Source: Brevundimonas nasdae (lineage in GTDB: Bacteria; Pseudomonadota; Alphaproteobacteria; Caulobacterales; Caulobacteraceae). Taken from it: a DNA stretch of 64,000 bases. Shown in pieces: positions 17,219 to 26,916 of this stretch. The translations under genes and the position numbers were made by a program. Position 1 is the stretch's first letter. Each line of letters opens with the position of its first letter. The notes under the pieces were generated by a model, which searched no databases, was not told the DNA's origin, and saw only the letters and a program-made list of their open reading frames with translations. The stretch lies in the NCBI RefSeq assembly GCF_016654005.1, contig NZ_JAEPWN010000010.1, forward strand, positions 1-64,000. Direction: 5' to 3'.

Positions 17219-19261
17219 ATGAAATCGGGTTACGCCGTGGTCGCGGTGAATATGTTGTTGCTGGCATCGGCCGGATCGGCGCTGGCCCAGGCTCAGGGGG
17301 CGCCGCAAGGGGCGCCTCAGGCGGATGGGGGGCGGTCGGAGACGGTCGATGATGTCGTTGTCTATGGCCGGGGAGAGCGCAAGATCGGCATTGCGGTGGC
17401 GGCGAGCGAGGGCGCGGTCGCGGGGGCCGATCTGTCGGTCCGCCCGATCCTGCGGACTGCCGAACTTATTGAGGCGGTGCCGGGCATGATCGCCACCCAG
17501 CACTCCGGCAGCGGCAAGGCCAACCAGTATTTCCTGCGCGGCTTCAATCTGGATCACGGCACGGATTTCAGCCTGACCATCGACGACGTGCCGATGAATT
17601 TCCGCACTCACGGTCATGGTCAGGGCTATCTGGATGTCGGCGGCCTGATCCCGGATGTGATCCGCCGTATCGACTATCGCAAAGGCCCCTATCGGGCAGA
17701 CGTCGGGGATTTCGCCTTGGTCGGCATCGCGCAGCTGACGACGGTGGATCGGTTCGATGCGCCCTATATTTCCGCCGAGGTCGGCAGTTTCGACTGGAAA
17801 CGGATAGGTGCGGGCGGCTCGATCAAGGCGGGTGGCGGTGATCTGCTGGCTGCCGCCGAGTTCAAGACCTATGACGGGCCGTGGGAACTGCCCGAGGCGC
17901 TGCGTCATGCCTCCGCCTACGGAAAATACACCCGCGACACCGGCTGGGGCGTGCTGCGCGCCAGTCTGTCCATCTATGACGCGACCTGGCGACCGACCGA
18001 GCAGATCCCGGAGCGGGCCATCGGCAATGAGGTCAAGGACGCCTATGGCGCGATCGACAAATCCCTGACCGGCAGCACCCAGCGCCAGATCCTTTCGGTG
18101 CGACTGGACGGGGACAACTGGCGCGCCACCGCCTACGCCCAACATTACGAATGGGCGATGATCTCCAACTTCACCTTCTTCTTGGAGGATCCGGTCAACG
18201 GCGACGAACTGGAGCAGTCGGAGAAGCTGAACACCTATGGCGGGCGGCTGGAACGCAACTTCCGCCTGGGCGACCGGCTGTCCAGCGTGGTCGGCGTCGA
18301 GGGCCGCTATGACGACATCGCGCGCGTCGGCCTGTTCCAGGCGGTCGATGGCCAGCGGTTCGCCAACAAGGGGGAGTTTGCGGTCGATGAAGCCTCGGCC
18401 GCCCTCTATGCCGAAGCGACCTGGAGGCCGGTGGACCGACTGGCCCTGTTCGCCGGGGCGCGGGGCGACGCCTACCGTTTCCGAACGCGCGCCCTGGGGC
18501 CAGAGGCCTGGAGCGGCAAGGTCAGCGAGACGCTGGTTTCACCCAAACTGGGCGCGAACTACGAAGTGTCGCCGGGTCTGGCCCTCTATGGCAACTGGGG
18601 GCGCGGCTTCCATTCGAATGATGCGCGTGGGGTGACGGCGCCCGGCGATCCCGCGCCGGGTCTGGTCGTTGGCGATGGCAGCGAGGCCGGGGTGCGGCTG
18701 GAGCGGGGTGGTCTGGTGGTCACGGCCAACTACTGGCGCATGAAGGTGGATTCCGAACTGATCTATGTCGGGGATGCCGGATCGGTGGAGCCGTCCAGTG
18801 CTTCGCGCCGCTACGGCTATGAACTGACCGCCTTCTGGCGTCCGTCATCGTGGCTGGCTGTCGATGGGGTCTGGACCTGGAGCCATGCCCGCTTCACCGA
18901 CAGCCCGGGCGAAGACTATATCCCCGGGGCCCTGGAAAACGCCGGCGAACTGGGTGTTTCAGCGATCTTCCCGTCGTGGAATGCGGCGGTGAGAGTACGC
19001 CATCTGGGGCCGCATGCGCTGGTCGAGGACAACAGCCTGCGCACCTCATCGGCCACGGTGGTCAATCTGCGCGCCGCCTGGACGCCCAAGCCGTTCGAGG
19101 TGTTCGTGGATCTGCTGAACATCTTCGACACCGACAAGAAGGACATCGAATACTATTACGCCTCGCGCCTGCAGGGCGAACCGCTGGACGGCGTCGAGGG
19201 TATCCACAGCCGTGCGATGGAGCCTCGCATGATCCGCGTCGGCATCAAGGCGACCTTCTGA
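17219..19261 (+). CDS. TonB-dependent outer-membrane receptor
   Basis: The 680-residue receptor has a signal peptide (to about residue 24, SALAQA), a TonB-box/plug start ETVDDVVVYGRGER, plug motifs HSGSGKANQYFLRGFNLDHG, DDVPMN and RIDYRKGPYRADVG, and a barrel ending PRMIRVGIKATF with a terminal Phe. DHGTDFSLTIDDVP is typical of a receptor subgroup common in alphaproteobacteria with unknown ligands. It starts after GGGGGTG. It lies between two GGT-family hydrolases (upstream on the same strand, downstream convergent), so the imported ligand may be their substrate or product. Confidence 0.9.
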   Translation: MKSGYAVVAVNMLLLASAGSALAQAQGAPQGAPQADGGRSETVDDVVVYGRGERKIGIAVAASEGAVAGADLSVRPILRTAELIEAVPGMIATQHSGSGKANQYFLRGFNLDHGTDFSLTIDDVPMNFRTHGHGQGYLDVGGLIPDVIRRIDYRKGPYRADVGDFALVGIAQLTTVDRFDAPYISAEVGSFDWKRIGAGGSIKAGGGDLLAAAEFKTYDGPWELPEALRHASAYGKYTRDTGWGVLRASLSIYDATWRPTEQIPERAIGNEVKDAYGAIDKSLTGSTQRQILSVRLDGDNWRATAYAQHYEWAMISNFTFFLEDPVNGDELEQSEKLNTYGGRLERNFRLGDRLSSVVGVEGRYDDIARVGLFQAVDGQRFANKGEFAVDEASAALYAEATWRPVDRLALFAGARGDAYRFRTRALGPEAWSGKVSETLVSPKLGANYEVSPGLALYGNWGRGFHSNDARGVTAPGDPAPGLVVGDGSEAGVRLERGGLVVTANYWRMKVDSELIYVGDAGSVEPSSASRRYGYELTAFWRPSSWLAVDGVWTWSHARFTDSPGEDYIPGALENAGELGVSAIFPSWNAAVRVRHLGPHALVEDNSLRTSSATVVNLRAAWTPKPFEVFVDLLNIFDTDKKDIEYYYASRLQGEPLDGVEGIHSRAMEPRMIRVGIKATF

Positions 19262-19313
19262 ACCTGAGCGAGGCGAGGGCGCGGTGCGCTCTCGTCTCTG
19301 ATGGCGCGCCGCA

Positions 19314-21203
19314 TCAGTAGCCTACGGCATAGCCCATGCGGCGGGGGTCGCCGCCGGCCATCGGCTGTCCGTCGGCGGAAACCAGGATTCCCTGGATGCT
19401 GCCGATCGAATAGGGGCCGACCGGCTCGACCTTGTGTCCCATCGCCGTCAGGCCTGCGAAAGTCGCCAGCGGGAAACGGGCCTCCATCTGCAGGCGGATA
19501 GCCGCGCCGGGCGTGTAGAAGCCGGGTTCAGCATCCAGGGCGATGCGCGGCGCCTCGATAGCCTCCTGGATCGACATGCCCCGGTCGATCACATTGACCA
19601 GGGTCTGGAACTGGGTCTGGCCGATGGTCTCGCCGCCGGGCGAGCCGAACAGCATCCGCAGCCGTCCGTCCTGCTTCACGATCACCGGACCATTGCCCAA
19701 CAGAGGGATGCGGCCGGGCGCGACGAAGTTCGGGTGATCGCGATAGGGGGCGGTCGAGCCGACCCGCAGGCCGTTGTTGCAGATCAGGCCGGTGTCACCC
19801 ATCACCAGCAGGGTTCCAAACCCGCCGCCCAAGGTGGTGGTGCAGGCGATCGCATTGCCATCGCTGTCGATCACCGACAGACTGGTCGTGTCGCCCGGCA
19901 CGCTGGACGCGCGGGGGCGCCGACGCGGGGCAGGGCGGCTGGTGCTCAGGTCCGCGCCGGTCGGATAGGCGATGGCGGCCTGCGGATTGATCAGGCGGCG
20001 CCGCTGGTCTGCGAAGGCCTTGGAGATAAGGACATCTGTGGGAACGACGGCAGAGGCGGGATCGGCGGCGTAGCGATAGACGTCGGACTTGGCGACCTTG
20101 ATCGTCTCGGCGATCAGGTGAAGCGCCTGGGGGCTGTCGGGCGGCAGGCTGGCGAAGTCGAAGCCTTCCAGCAGGTTCAACTGCTCGCACATCTCCAGTC
20201 CGGTGCGCGAGGTGACCGGGCTGCAATAGATGTCGACGCCGCGATAGTTGGTGCTGACCGGCGCGCTCCAGCCGGGACGATAGTCCTGCATGTCCTTCAG
20301 TCGCAGCCAGCCGCCGCCTGCTTCGGAAAAGCGGCTCATCTCGCGGGCGACAGGGCCGCTGTAGAAATAGTCATAGGCGGCCTGAAGGGCGGTGCTGCGG
20401 TCTGCGCCCGTTGCCAGGGCCGCAGTCTCGGCGTCGGCCAGGGCCTGGAAGGTGTTGGCCAAGGGCAGATTACGAAACAGCGAGCGAGCCGCAGGCGGCT
20501 GTCCGCCGGGCAGATAGATCGCCGCCGTGGTTGGGTAACGGGCCAGGGCCGCCTGCTGGCGGCGGATGGTGTCGGCGATGGAGGCGTCCATCGGATGGCC
20601 GTCGCGCGCATAGCCTATGGCCGGCTCCAGCAGCGTGGACAGGGGCAGACGGCCGAATCGGCGGGCCAGTTCGATCCACCCGCCAAAGGCGCCCGGCGTG
20701 ACCACGGCCTTGTGTCCGGCGACCAATTCGGCTGGATCGACCTGATTATCCAGCAGGCCGGGCGCCGCGCCGGTGAAGGCCAGCGAGGTGACCTCGCCAG
20801 TCTTCTTGTCCAGGCAGGTGGCGAAACCATTGCCCGCAGCGCCGGACGCCCAGGGTTCGACGACGTTCAGGACCGCCATGGCTGCAACGGCGGCGTCGGC
20901 CGCCGATCCGCCCTGCATCAGCATCCTGACCCCGGCCATGGAGGCAAGGGGATGGCCCGCCGCGACACCGCCGTGAGGCATGGGCACTTCGACGCGGTGG
21001 GCGGAAACCGTGGCGGCGCCGCTGGCGGGCGCATCAGGGGCCTGGCGACCGACCCCGGTCTGGACTGCGGGCCGCGCAGATGCGGTTTGGGTGGAAGCCA
21101 GGGCGAAGGCTGCACCGCTCATCGTGCCCAGGAGCAGTTCGCGGCGTCCGATTGAGGCGCCGCTCAACCGCCTTGCCTCGGCTGTTTGAACAGGTTCGCG
21201 CAT
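19314..21203 (-). CDS. Gamma-glutamyltransferase-family Ntn hydrolase, Tat-exported (second copy)
   Basis: This 629-residue protein starts at an ATG behind GGGAGGGG and carries a Tat signal (ASIGRRELLLGTMSGAAFAL). It has GGT-fold motifs: VRMLMQGGSAADAAVAAMA, the nucleophile block VPGDTTSLSVIDSDGN (candidate Thr about residue 429), and FGSPGGETIGQTQFQ. At the substrate-carboxylate site it reads LAFTGAAPG instead of an Arg-containing RE.AP or GRAP motif, and the second-subunit acidic motif is NNGLRV. It is clearly related to, but quite different from, the first copy. It converges on the first receptor and diverges from the second. A periplasmic amide-bond hydrolase is likely; true GGT activity is doubtful. 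Confidence 0.87.
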   Translation of the reverse strand: MREPVQTAEARRLSGASIGRRELLLGTMSGAAFALASTQTASARPAVQTGVGRQAPDAPASGAATVSAHRVEVPMPHGGVAAGHPLASMAGVRMLMQGGSAADAAVAAMAVLNVVEPWASGAAGNGFATCLDKKTGEVTSLAFTGAAPGLLDNQVDPAELVAGHKAVVTPGAFGGWIELARRFGRLPLSTLLEPAIGYARDGHPMDASIADTIRRQQAALARYPTTAAIYLPGGQPPAARSLFRNLPLANTFQALADAETAALATGADRSTALQAAYDYFYSGPVAREMSRFSEAGGGWLRLKDMQDYRPGWSAPVSTNYRGVDIYCSPVTSRTGLEMCEQLNLLEGFDFASLPPDSPQALHLIAETIKVAKSDVYRYAADPASAVVPTDVLISKAFADQRRRLINPQAAIAYPTGADLSTSRPAPRRRPRASSVPGDTTSLSVIDSDGNAIACTTTLGGGFGTLLVMGDTGLICNNGLRVGSTAPYRDHPNFVAPGRIPLLGNGPVIVKQDGRLRMLFGSPGGETIGQTQFQTLVNVIDRGMSIQEAIEAPRIALDAEPGFYTPGAAIRLQMEARFPLATFAGLTAMGHKVEPVGPYSIGSIQGILVSADGQPMAGGDPRRMGYAVGY

Positions 21204-21604
21204 GACCACCCCTCCCAGGATCAGGGTCCTGCAGATGCTGAAGTGTGCAGCGGGCCCGCATGACGCCGACCTCAGGTAAGCGTGAAAGTCGCGGAATTTC
21301 CAGAATTTTCGGCACTGCAATCAGCGGGTACTAGTGACGACCGCGCCGCTTGTTCACACCGGACTGCGCGCCGCGTCATAGAGGCCCAGGTTCACGAAAG
21401 CGGCTGTCATCAAGGGGCGGACGGATTGGTTAAGCTGCCTTTTGACGTGGGCGACAGTCGGCAGATCGTCGCTGCGCGCGGCGAAAGCCGTTGTCGGCTC
21501 AAGATATTCACGCACGTGAGAGCGAATGTTGACTCCGGCCTGAATGCGTGGCCCAATCTGGTCAAGCGCCGACACTCATGATCGGCGCATTGGGAGGAAA
21601 ATCG
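21204..21604. other. Divergent intergenic region between second GGT and second receptor
   Basis: This 401-bp interval must hold the promoters for two divergent genes. A minus-strand open frame at 21354-21575 (73 codons, ending LGLYDAARSPV) has a fairly natural amino-acid mix and may be a small protein or gene remnant. It has no recognisable domain. TTGACT at 21527-21532 could be a -35 element toward the receptor. Nothing else is evident. Confidence 0.35.
21354..21575 (-). CDS. Possible small hypothetical protein
   Basis: This 73-codon frame lies in the divergent interval. The product is not Arg/Pro-skewed like a shadow frame and contains alternating helical segments (HVKRQLNQSVRPLMTAAFV). 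No ribosome-binding site is convincing and no family is recognised. It may be a fragment of an older gene. Confidence 0.2.
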   Translation of the reverse strand: MSALDQIGPRIQAGVNIRSHVREYLEPTTAFAARSDDLPTVAHVKRQLNQSVRPLMTAAFVNLGLYDAARSPV

Positions 21605-23890
21605 ATGAAGGCGTTACTGCTCGCTTCCGCGTGTCTGCTCGCACCTGCCGCGGTTCTGGCGTCGGGCCAGGCATGGGCTCAGGATCAATCGACGGCGTCG
21701 CAGGGGGAGGCCCGCGACCGTCAGGACAGTCACGTCGAGGACGTGATCGTCACCGCCACCCGCCGCGCCGAGCGGCTTCAGGATGTTCCCGTCAGCATCA
21801 CCAGCCTGTCGCAGGAGGAGTTGAATGCGCGCGGCATCGTCAACTATGACGGCCTGGCCACCGCCACGCCGGGCGTGGTGCTGAACCGCGCTTCGGCCAA
21901 CTTCAACAACTTCACGGCGCGCGGCATCGCCACCAACGGCTATGGCGCCAATCTGCAGAGCACGGTCGCCATCTATCTGGACGAACTGCCGATCTCATCC
22001 AACGGCAACTCCACCATTCTGGACCCCACCTTGTATGATGTGGAGCGCATCGAGTTTCTGCGCGGACCGCAGGGCACCCTGTTCGGATCGGGCTCTCTGG
22101 CGGGCGCGCTGCGCATCCTGACGCACAGTCCTGACGCTTCTCGCTTCGACGCTTCGGCCCTGGTCGATCTGGGCGTGATGAGCGAGGGCGGACTGCGCCA
22201 GCGTTACAACGCCATGGTGAACCTGCCGCTGATTGAAGACCAACTGGCGCTGCGCGTCGTCGGTTTCTCGCGCCACGAAGGCGGGTGGGTCGACAACGTC
22301 GGCACGGGCATCGAAGACGCCAACAGCCTGGTTCAGTATGGCGGCCGCGCCATTCTGCAGTGGACGCCGAACGACAGGCTGTCCGCGCGGCTGATGTATT
22401 CACATGAAATCAGCAACCCGCATGACTCGTCGCTGACCAATCCCAATCTGGGCGAATATGCCCGTCTGACGGACCGCCCGGATCGTTTCAGCAGCGATAT
22501 GGCCAATTATAATGCGACGATCGAATATCAGTTCGACGGCGCGCGGCTGACCAGTTCATCGACCTATTCCGACTACAAGGGGCTGTTCTTTGTCGATCTG
22601 GCCGGTTCCTACGGACAGGCCTTCCCCTTCGCGCTGGATGCGGATGCGACGGACAACACGTTCGTTCAGGAATTGCGCCTGGTTTCCGATCCGGGCGGGC
22701 GCTTTGACTGGTCGGTCGGCGGCTTCTATTTCCGCAAGCGTCGCGACGTGGACTACAATTACCGCTCAAACCCCGAGTTCCTGGCGTCGCGCGGGCTGAC
22801 GGGCCTGCCGGACGAATATTATCAGCGCTTCGGCTCTTATTTCGTCAGCCATGAGATCGCGGCGTTTGGCCAGCTGACCTATCGTTTCACGCCCGATCTG
22901 TGGATCACAGGTGGAATGCGGTACGGCAAGACCGACGCGCAGGGCTTCACCAAGGCGGGCGGCTATAACTCCGACTACCTGACGCTTGCCTATTGGGGCT
23001 TCGCCAATACGCCGATCACCATGACCGCGCCTTATGAGGCTGCCGCTGGCGTGAAGGCGGAAGAGGATGGCCCGTCCTATCGCGTCAGCCTGTCCTGGCG
23101 GCCCACATCCGCCATTACGACCTATGGCGCGGTGTCCACCGGCTTCAGGCCGCCGATCATCAATGCGCAGGCGGGGACGATCAGCCAGATCGATCCGAAC
23201 GACATCGTCATTCCCACCGGCGCCACCTCGGACAATCTGATCAACTATGAGATCGGGGTGAAGGGACGCTGGTTCGGCGGCAAGCTCTATGCCGACGCGG
23301 CCCTGTATCTGATCGACTGGAACGACATCCAGGTTCAGGCCAACCGGGTTTCAGACTCCATCCAGTTCGCCACCAACATCGGCGGCGCGACCAGCAAGGG
23401 GCTTGAGGTGTCGCTCGTCGCCCTGCCGGCGTCGGGTTGGACGGTGGCGTTGACCGGCTCCTGGAACGAGGCCAAGGTCGATGATCTTACAGATATGGAA
23501 GCCGCGATTTCAGGCGCCGTCATGGGCGCGCGTCTCGCAGGGCCCAAGGTCTCAGGCTCCCTGAGGGTCAATTATGAATGGCAGCCCATGACTGGTGTGA
23601 CGGGCAATGCTTCGGTGGCGGTTTCGCATGTGGGCAGCTTCCCCAACGCCTTCCCGAACACGCCCGGACATCCGCTGACGCCCTTGCCGACCTATGACGA
23701 CACCGACAGCTACACCGTCGTCAACGCCAACGCTGCCTTCGCCTTCACGCAGTTCACCGTCGGCGTTTACGTCGAAAACCTGTTTGATGATCGGTCAGTC
23801 AACTATGTCCACCCTGAAGCCTTCATCGACAGCCGCTACGGCCGTCAGCGGCCCCGCACCATGGGTGTCCGCGTCGGTTATGAGTTCTGA
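21605..23890 (+). CDS. TonB-dependent outer-membrane receptor (co-transcribed with MFS carrier and esterase)
   Basis: The 761-residue receptor has a signal peptide (to SGQAWAQ), TonB box VEDVIVTATRRAER, plug motifs YDGLATATPGVVLNRAS, VAIYLDELPIS and EFLRGPQGTLFGSGSLAGAL, and a barrel ending PRTMGVRVGYEF. GGAGGAAA stands upstream of the ATG. This subgroup often sits beside catabolic genes in sphingomonads and caulobacters. The stop codon lies 3 nt before the MFS start, so the receptor, carrier and esterase form one operon. Its ligand is probably the substrate that the esterase hydrolyses. Confidence 0.9.
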   Translation: MKALLLASACLLAPAAVLASGQAWAQDQSTASQGEARDRQDSHVEDVIVTATRRAERLQDVPVSITSLSQEELNARGIVNYDGLATATPGVVLNRASANFNNFTARGIATNGYGANLQSTVAIYLDELPISSNGNSTILDPTLYDVERIEFLRGPQGTLFGSGSLAGALRILTHSPDASRFDASALVDLGVMSEGGLRQRYNAMVNLPLIEDQLALRVVGFSRHEGGWVDNVGTGIEDANSLVQYGGRAILQWTPNDRLSARLMYSHEISNPHDSSLTNPNLGEYARLTDRPDRFSSDMANYNATIEYQFDGARLTSSSTYSDYKGLFFVDLAGSYGQAFPFALDADATDNTFVQELRLVSDPGGRFDWSVGGFYFRKRRDVDYNYRSNPEFLASRGLTGLPDEYYQRFGSYFVSHEIAAFGQLTYRFTPDLWITGGMRYGKTDAQGFTKAGGYNSDYLTLAYWGFANTPITMTAPYEAAAGVKAEEDGPSYRVSLSWRPTSAITTYGAVSTGFRPPIINAQAGTISQIDPNDIVIPTGATSDNLINYEIGVKGRWFGGKLYADAALYLIDWNDIQVQANRVSDSIQFATNIGGATSKGLEVSLVALPASGWTVALTGSWNEAKVDDLTDMEAAISGAVMGARLAGPKVSGSLRVNYEWQPMTGVTGNASVAVSHVGSFPNAFPNTPGHPLTPLPTYDDTDSYTVVNANAAFAFTQFTVGVYVENLFDDRSVNYVHPEAFIDSRYGRQRPRTMGVRVGYEF

Positions 23891-23893
23891 TTG

Positions 23894-25240
23894 ATGGCCG
23901 CCGCTCCTTCATCGGTCATTCCGGGCGCGCAGGATGCGCGTCCGGGAGGGCGCGCCTGGTTCGTCCTGGCTCTGCTCTGTTTCGTCTATGTCCTGAACTT
24001 CCTGGATCGGCAGCTGCTGTCGATCCTGGCTAAGCCCATCCAGGACGATCTCGGGGTGACTGATGGCCAGTTGGGGCTGATCAGCGGTCTGTATTTCGCG
24101 ATGTTCTACTGCATCCTGGCCATTCCGGTCGGCTGGCTGGCCGACCGCACCAACCGGGTCCGAGTGTTGTCGCTGGCCTGCGCCCTGTGGAGTGCGGCGA
24201 CGGCGGCGTGCGGTTTCGCCCAATCCTATCCGCAACTGGCGGCGGCACGCATGGCCGTCGGCGTGGGCGAAGCAGGCGGCGTGCCGCCGTCCTACGCCAT
24301 CATCTCCGATTATTTCCGTCCGGGAACGCGGGGCACGGCGCTGGGCCTGTTCAACCTGGGGCCGCCGATCGGTTCGGCGCTGGGAGTGGCGTTCGGGGCC
24401 TCGATCGCCGCCGCCTATTCGTGGCGCGACGCCTTCATCTGGGTCGGCGTCGTGGGGGTGGTCACCGCCCTGGTGGTGTGGATTTTCGTGCGCGAGCCCA
24501 AGAAGGGCGGTTTGGATGCACCGGCGGCGACGGTGGTCGATCCGGCTGAAGTCGCCTCGGTCGCCTTAGCGCCTGAACCCCAGCCCGGCTTCATGGCCGC
24601 CTGCCGGATGTATCTTTCCAACCCGGTGCTGAGAGGCATGGCCCTGGCCAGCGGCGCGACCCAGTTCGTCACCTACGCCCTGATGAACTTCGCCACCCTG
24701 TTTCTGATGCGCGAGAAAGGCATGACGCTGCAGGAGATCGCCCTGTGGTACGCCCTGTTGCTGGGCGTCAGCGTTAGCCTGGGCATCTTTGGTTCGGGCT
24801 GGCTGATCGACCGGTTGAGCCGCCGTTACAAGACCGCATACGCCTATCTCCCGGCCATTGGCCTGATCATCGCCGCGCCCTTCTTCGTCGGCTTTGTCTG
24901 GGCGTCCGACTGGCGGTTGGCGTTGCTGTTCCTGTCGGTGCCGATGGCGCTGAACTATTTCTATCTGTCGCCGGCGGTGACCCTGGTGCAGGAAGAGGTG
25001 CGTCCCAATCAGCGGGTGTTGGCGGGCGCCCTGCTGCTGCTGATCATGAACCTGATCGGTTTGGGGCTGGGTCCGACCTTCCTTGGCGCGGCCAGTGATT
25101 TCTTCCGGTCCAGCCATCCCGACAATTCGCTGCAGATGGCTTTCTATTCCCTGCTGCCTTTCTACGGATTGGCGATTGTGATGTTCCTGGGACTGGCCCG
25201 CAAGATCCGGCTCCAGTCGAAAAAGGAGGCTGTATCGTGA
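23894..25240 (+). CDS. MFS transporter, Spinster-like
   Basis: The 448-residue protein has 12 predicted membrane helices and MFS motif A in the form GWLADRTNRVRVL (helix 2-3 loop). NFLDRQLLSILAKPIQDDLG and GVGEAGGVPPSYAIISDYF are typical of the Spinster-like branch, which in bacteria often accompanies aromatic or steroid catabolic genes. It would carry the compound or a released moiety across the inner membrane. The stop overlaps the esterase start (TGATG). Confidence 0.88.
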   Translation: MAAAPSSVIPGAQDARPGGRAWFVLALLCFVYVLNFLDRQLLSILAKPIQDDLGVTDGQLGLISGLYFAMFYCILAIPVGWLADRTNRVRVLSLACALWSAATAACGFAQSYPQLAAARMAVGVGEAGGVPPSYAIISDYFRPGTRGTALGLFNLGPPIGSALGVAFGASIAAAYSWRDAFIWVGVVGVVTALVVWIFVREPKKGGLDAPAATVVDPAEVASVALAPEPQPGFMAACRMYLSNPVLRGMALASGATQFVTYALMNFATLFLMREKGMTLQEIALWYALLLGVSVSLGIFGSGWLIDRLSRRYKTAYAYLPAIGLIIAAPFFVGFVWASDWRLALLFLSVPMALNYFYLSPAVTLVQEEVRPNQRVLAGALLLLIMNLIGLGLGPTFLGAASDFFRSSHPDNSLQMAFYSLLPFYGLAIVMFLGLARKIRLQSKKEAVS

Positions 25241-26916
25241 TGAGAGCCGCTGTCCGACTGCTGGCGGGACTGACCGTTCTTGGATGTGCAGCAATCCACT
25301 CTCCGGTCTGGGCTGGAACGGAAACTGCAGCCGCCGCAGTGAACCGTCCCGTCGTTCAGGCCCCGGCCGGACCCGTGCGGGGCGAGGCGCTTGAGGGCGT
25401 CAACGTCTTCCGCGGGCTGCCCTATGCGATGGCGCCGACCGGTTGGCGCCGGTGGCGTCCGCCTGTGGAGATGCCGCGCTGGCGCCAGACGCGTGATGCG
25501 TCCCGGTTCGGTCCTGCCTGTCATCAGCCCGTCGCCCGCGGCGAGAGCATCTATGCGGGGGAGACGCCGACGCTGAGCGAAGACTGTCTTTTCCTGAACG
25601 TCTGGGCGCCGCAGGGCGCAACGGCGGCGCCGGTCTTTGTCTGGATACACGGCGGCGCCTTGGCGACGGGCGCGTCAGATGAAGCCATGTACGACGGCGC
25701 GCGCATGGCGGCGGCCCAGGGCATGGTGGTGGTGTCGATCAACTATCGTCTAGGCGTGCTGGGCTATCTGGCCCATCCAGAGCTCAGCGCGGAATCGCGC
25801 CGCAACATCTCGGGCAACTACGGTCTGATGGATCAGATCGCCGCCCTGAAATGGATCAAGGCCAATGCTGTGGCGTTCGGGGGTGATCCAGGCAATGTCA
25901 CCATCGCGGGCGAGTCCGCCGGCGCCCTCAGCGTCATGTACCTGATGGCCTCGCCCGAGGCGCGCGGCCTGTTCCACAAGGCCATCGCCCAAAGCGCCTA
26001 CATGATCTCGACGCCAGAGCTGCGTTCAAGTCGACATGGCGACCCGGCGGCTGAAATGGTCGGCGTCTGGCTGCAGGATCAGTTGGGCCGCCGCAGCCTG
26101 GCCGAACTGCGCGCCATGGAGGCGCAGGAACTGACGACCAGCGCCCAGGCCAAGGGTTATGCGCCCTGGGGGACGATCGACGGCAAGATTCTGCCTGAAC
26201 AGCTGGTGGAGATATTCGACCGGGGCCAACAGGCGCCTGTGTCCTTGCTGGCCGGGTTCAATCAGGGGGAGATCCGCTCGCTTCGCATCCTCCTGCCGCC
26301 GTCGCCGCCTGCCGACGCCGCAGCCTATGAGACGGCGATCCGCGGCGCCTATGGCTCCCTGGCCGACGCCTTCCTGCGCCTCTATCCCTCGACCGATCTT
26401 CAGGAAAGCCTGTTGGCCACGCCGCGTGACGGCCTTTACGGCTGGACCTCGGAACGACTGATGCGCCGTCAGGCGCGCACCGGTCAAAAAGGTTTCCTCT
26501 ATTTCTTTGACCATGGCTATCCGGCCATGGACGACAAGGGGCTGCACGCCTTCCACGCCGCCGAAATCCCCTATATTTTCGGCACGATGGATCGCACGCC
26601 GCCGCTTTGGCCGGCCATTCCCGACACGCCGGTCGAGCGCGGCTTGTCGGACGCCATGATGGCCTACTGGGGCAGCTTCGCCCGCACCGGAACGCCAAGT
26701 GCGCCCGGCCAGCCTGTCTGGCCTGCCTATGACGAGGCGCGGACCTATATGGCTTTTGAGGGGGCGCCGGTCGTGCGCGAGCAGTTGATGCCGGGCATGT
26801 ATGACACCCATGAAACCGTGGTCTGTCGTCGTCGGGTCGCCGGCGGGATTCCATGGAACTGGAATTTCGGCGTCCTGTCGCCGCCCCTGCCGCCGCAAAC
26901 GCCTTCCTGCCCGTGA
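25240..26916 (+). CDS. Type-B carboxylesterase, exported
   Basis: The 558-residue protein is a carboxylesterase of the alpha/beta-hydrolase fold. It has oxyanion-hole motif WIHGGALATG (about residue 136), nucleophile elbow TIAGESAGALS (Ser about 225), the SEDCLFLNVWAP block, and a late His region (GLHAFHAAEIPYIFG). A signal peptide ends near residue 22, and VLGC inside it resembles a weak lipobox, so it may be a lipoprotein. It should cleave an ester in the periplasm. It is translationally coupled to the MFS carrier and abuts the TetR gene. The choice between GTG 25237 and ATG 25240 does not change the protein. Confidence 0.88.
   Translation: MRAAVRLLAGLTVLGCAAIHSPVWAGTETAAAAVNRPVVQAPAGPVRGEALEGVNVFRGLPYAMAPTGWRRWRPPVEMPRWRQTRDASRFGPACHQPVARGESIYAGETPTLSEDCLFLNVWAPQGATAAPVFVWIHGGALATGASDEAMYDGARMAAAQGMVVVSINYRLGVLGYLAHPELSAESRRNISGNYGLMDQIAALKWIKANAVAFGGDPGNVTIAGESAGALSVMYLMASPEARGLFHKAIAQSAYMISTPELRSSRHGDPAAEMVGVWLQDQLGRRSLAELRAMEAQELTTSAQAKGYAPWGTIDGKILPEQLVEIFDRGQQAPVSLLAGFNQGEIRSLRILLPPSPPADAAAYETAIRGAYGSLADAFLRLYPSTDLQESLLATPRDGLYGWTSERLMRRQARTGQKGFLYFFDHGYPAMDDKGLHAFHAAEIPYIFGTMDRTPPLWPAIPDTPVERGLSDAMMAYWGSFARTGTPSAPGQPVWPAYDEARTYMAFEGAPVVREQLMPGMYDTHETVVCRRRVAGGIPWNWNFGVLSPPLPPQTPSCP

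Noticed and set aside
19434-21155. Plus-strand 573-codon frame antisense to the second GGT
   Set aside because: The GGT signal peptide and catalytic motifs on the opposite strand are decisive. The antisense product is Gly/Arg/Gln-rich with no domains.
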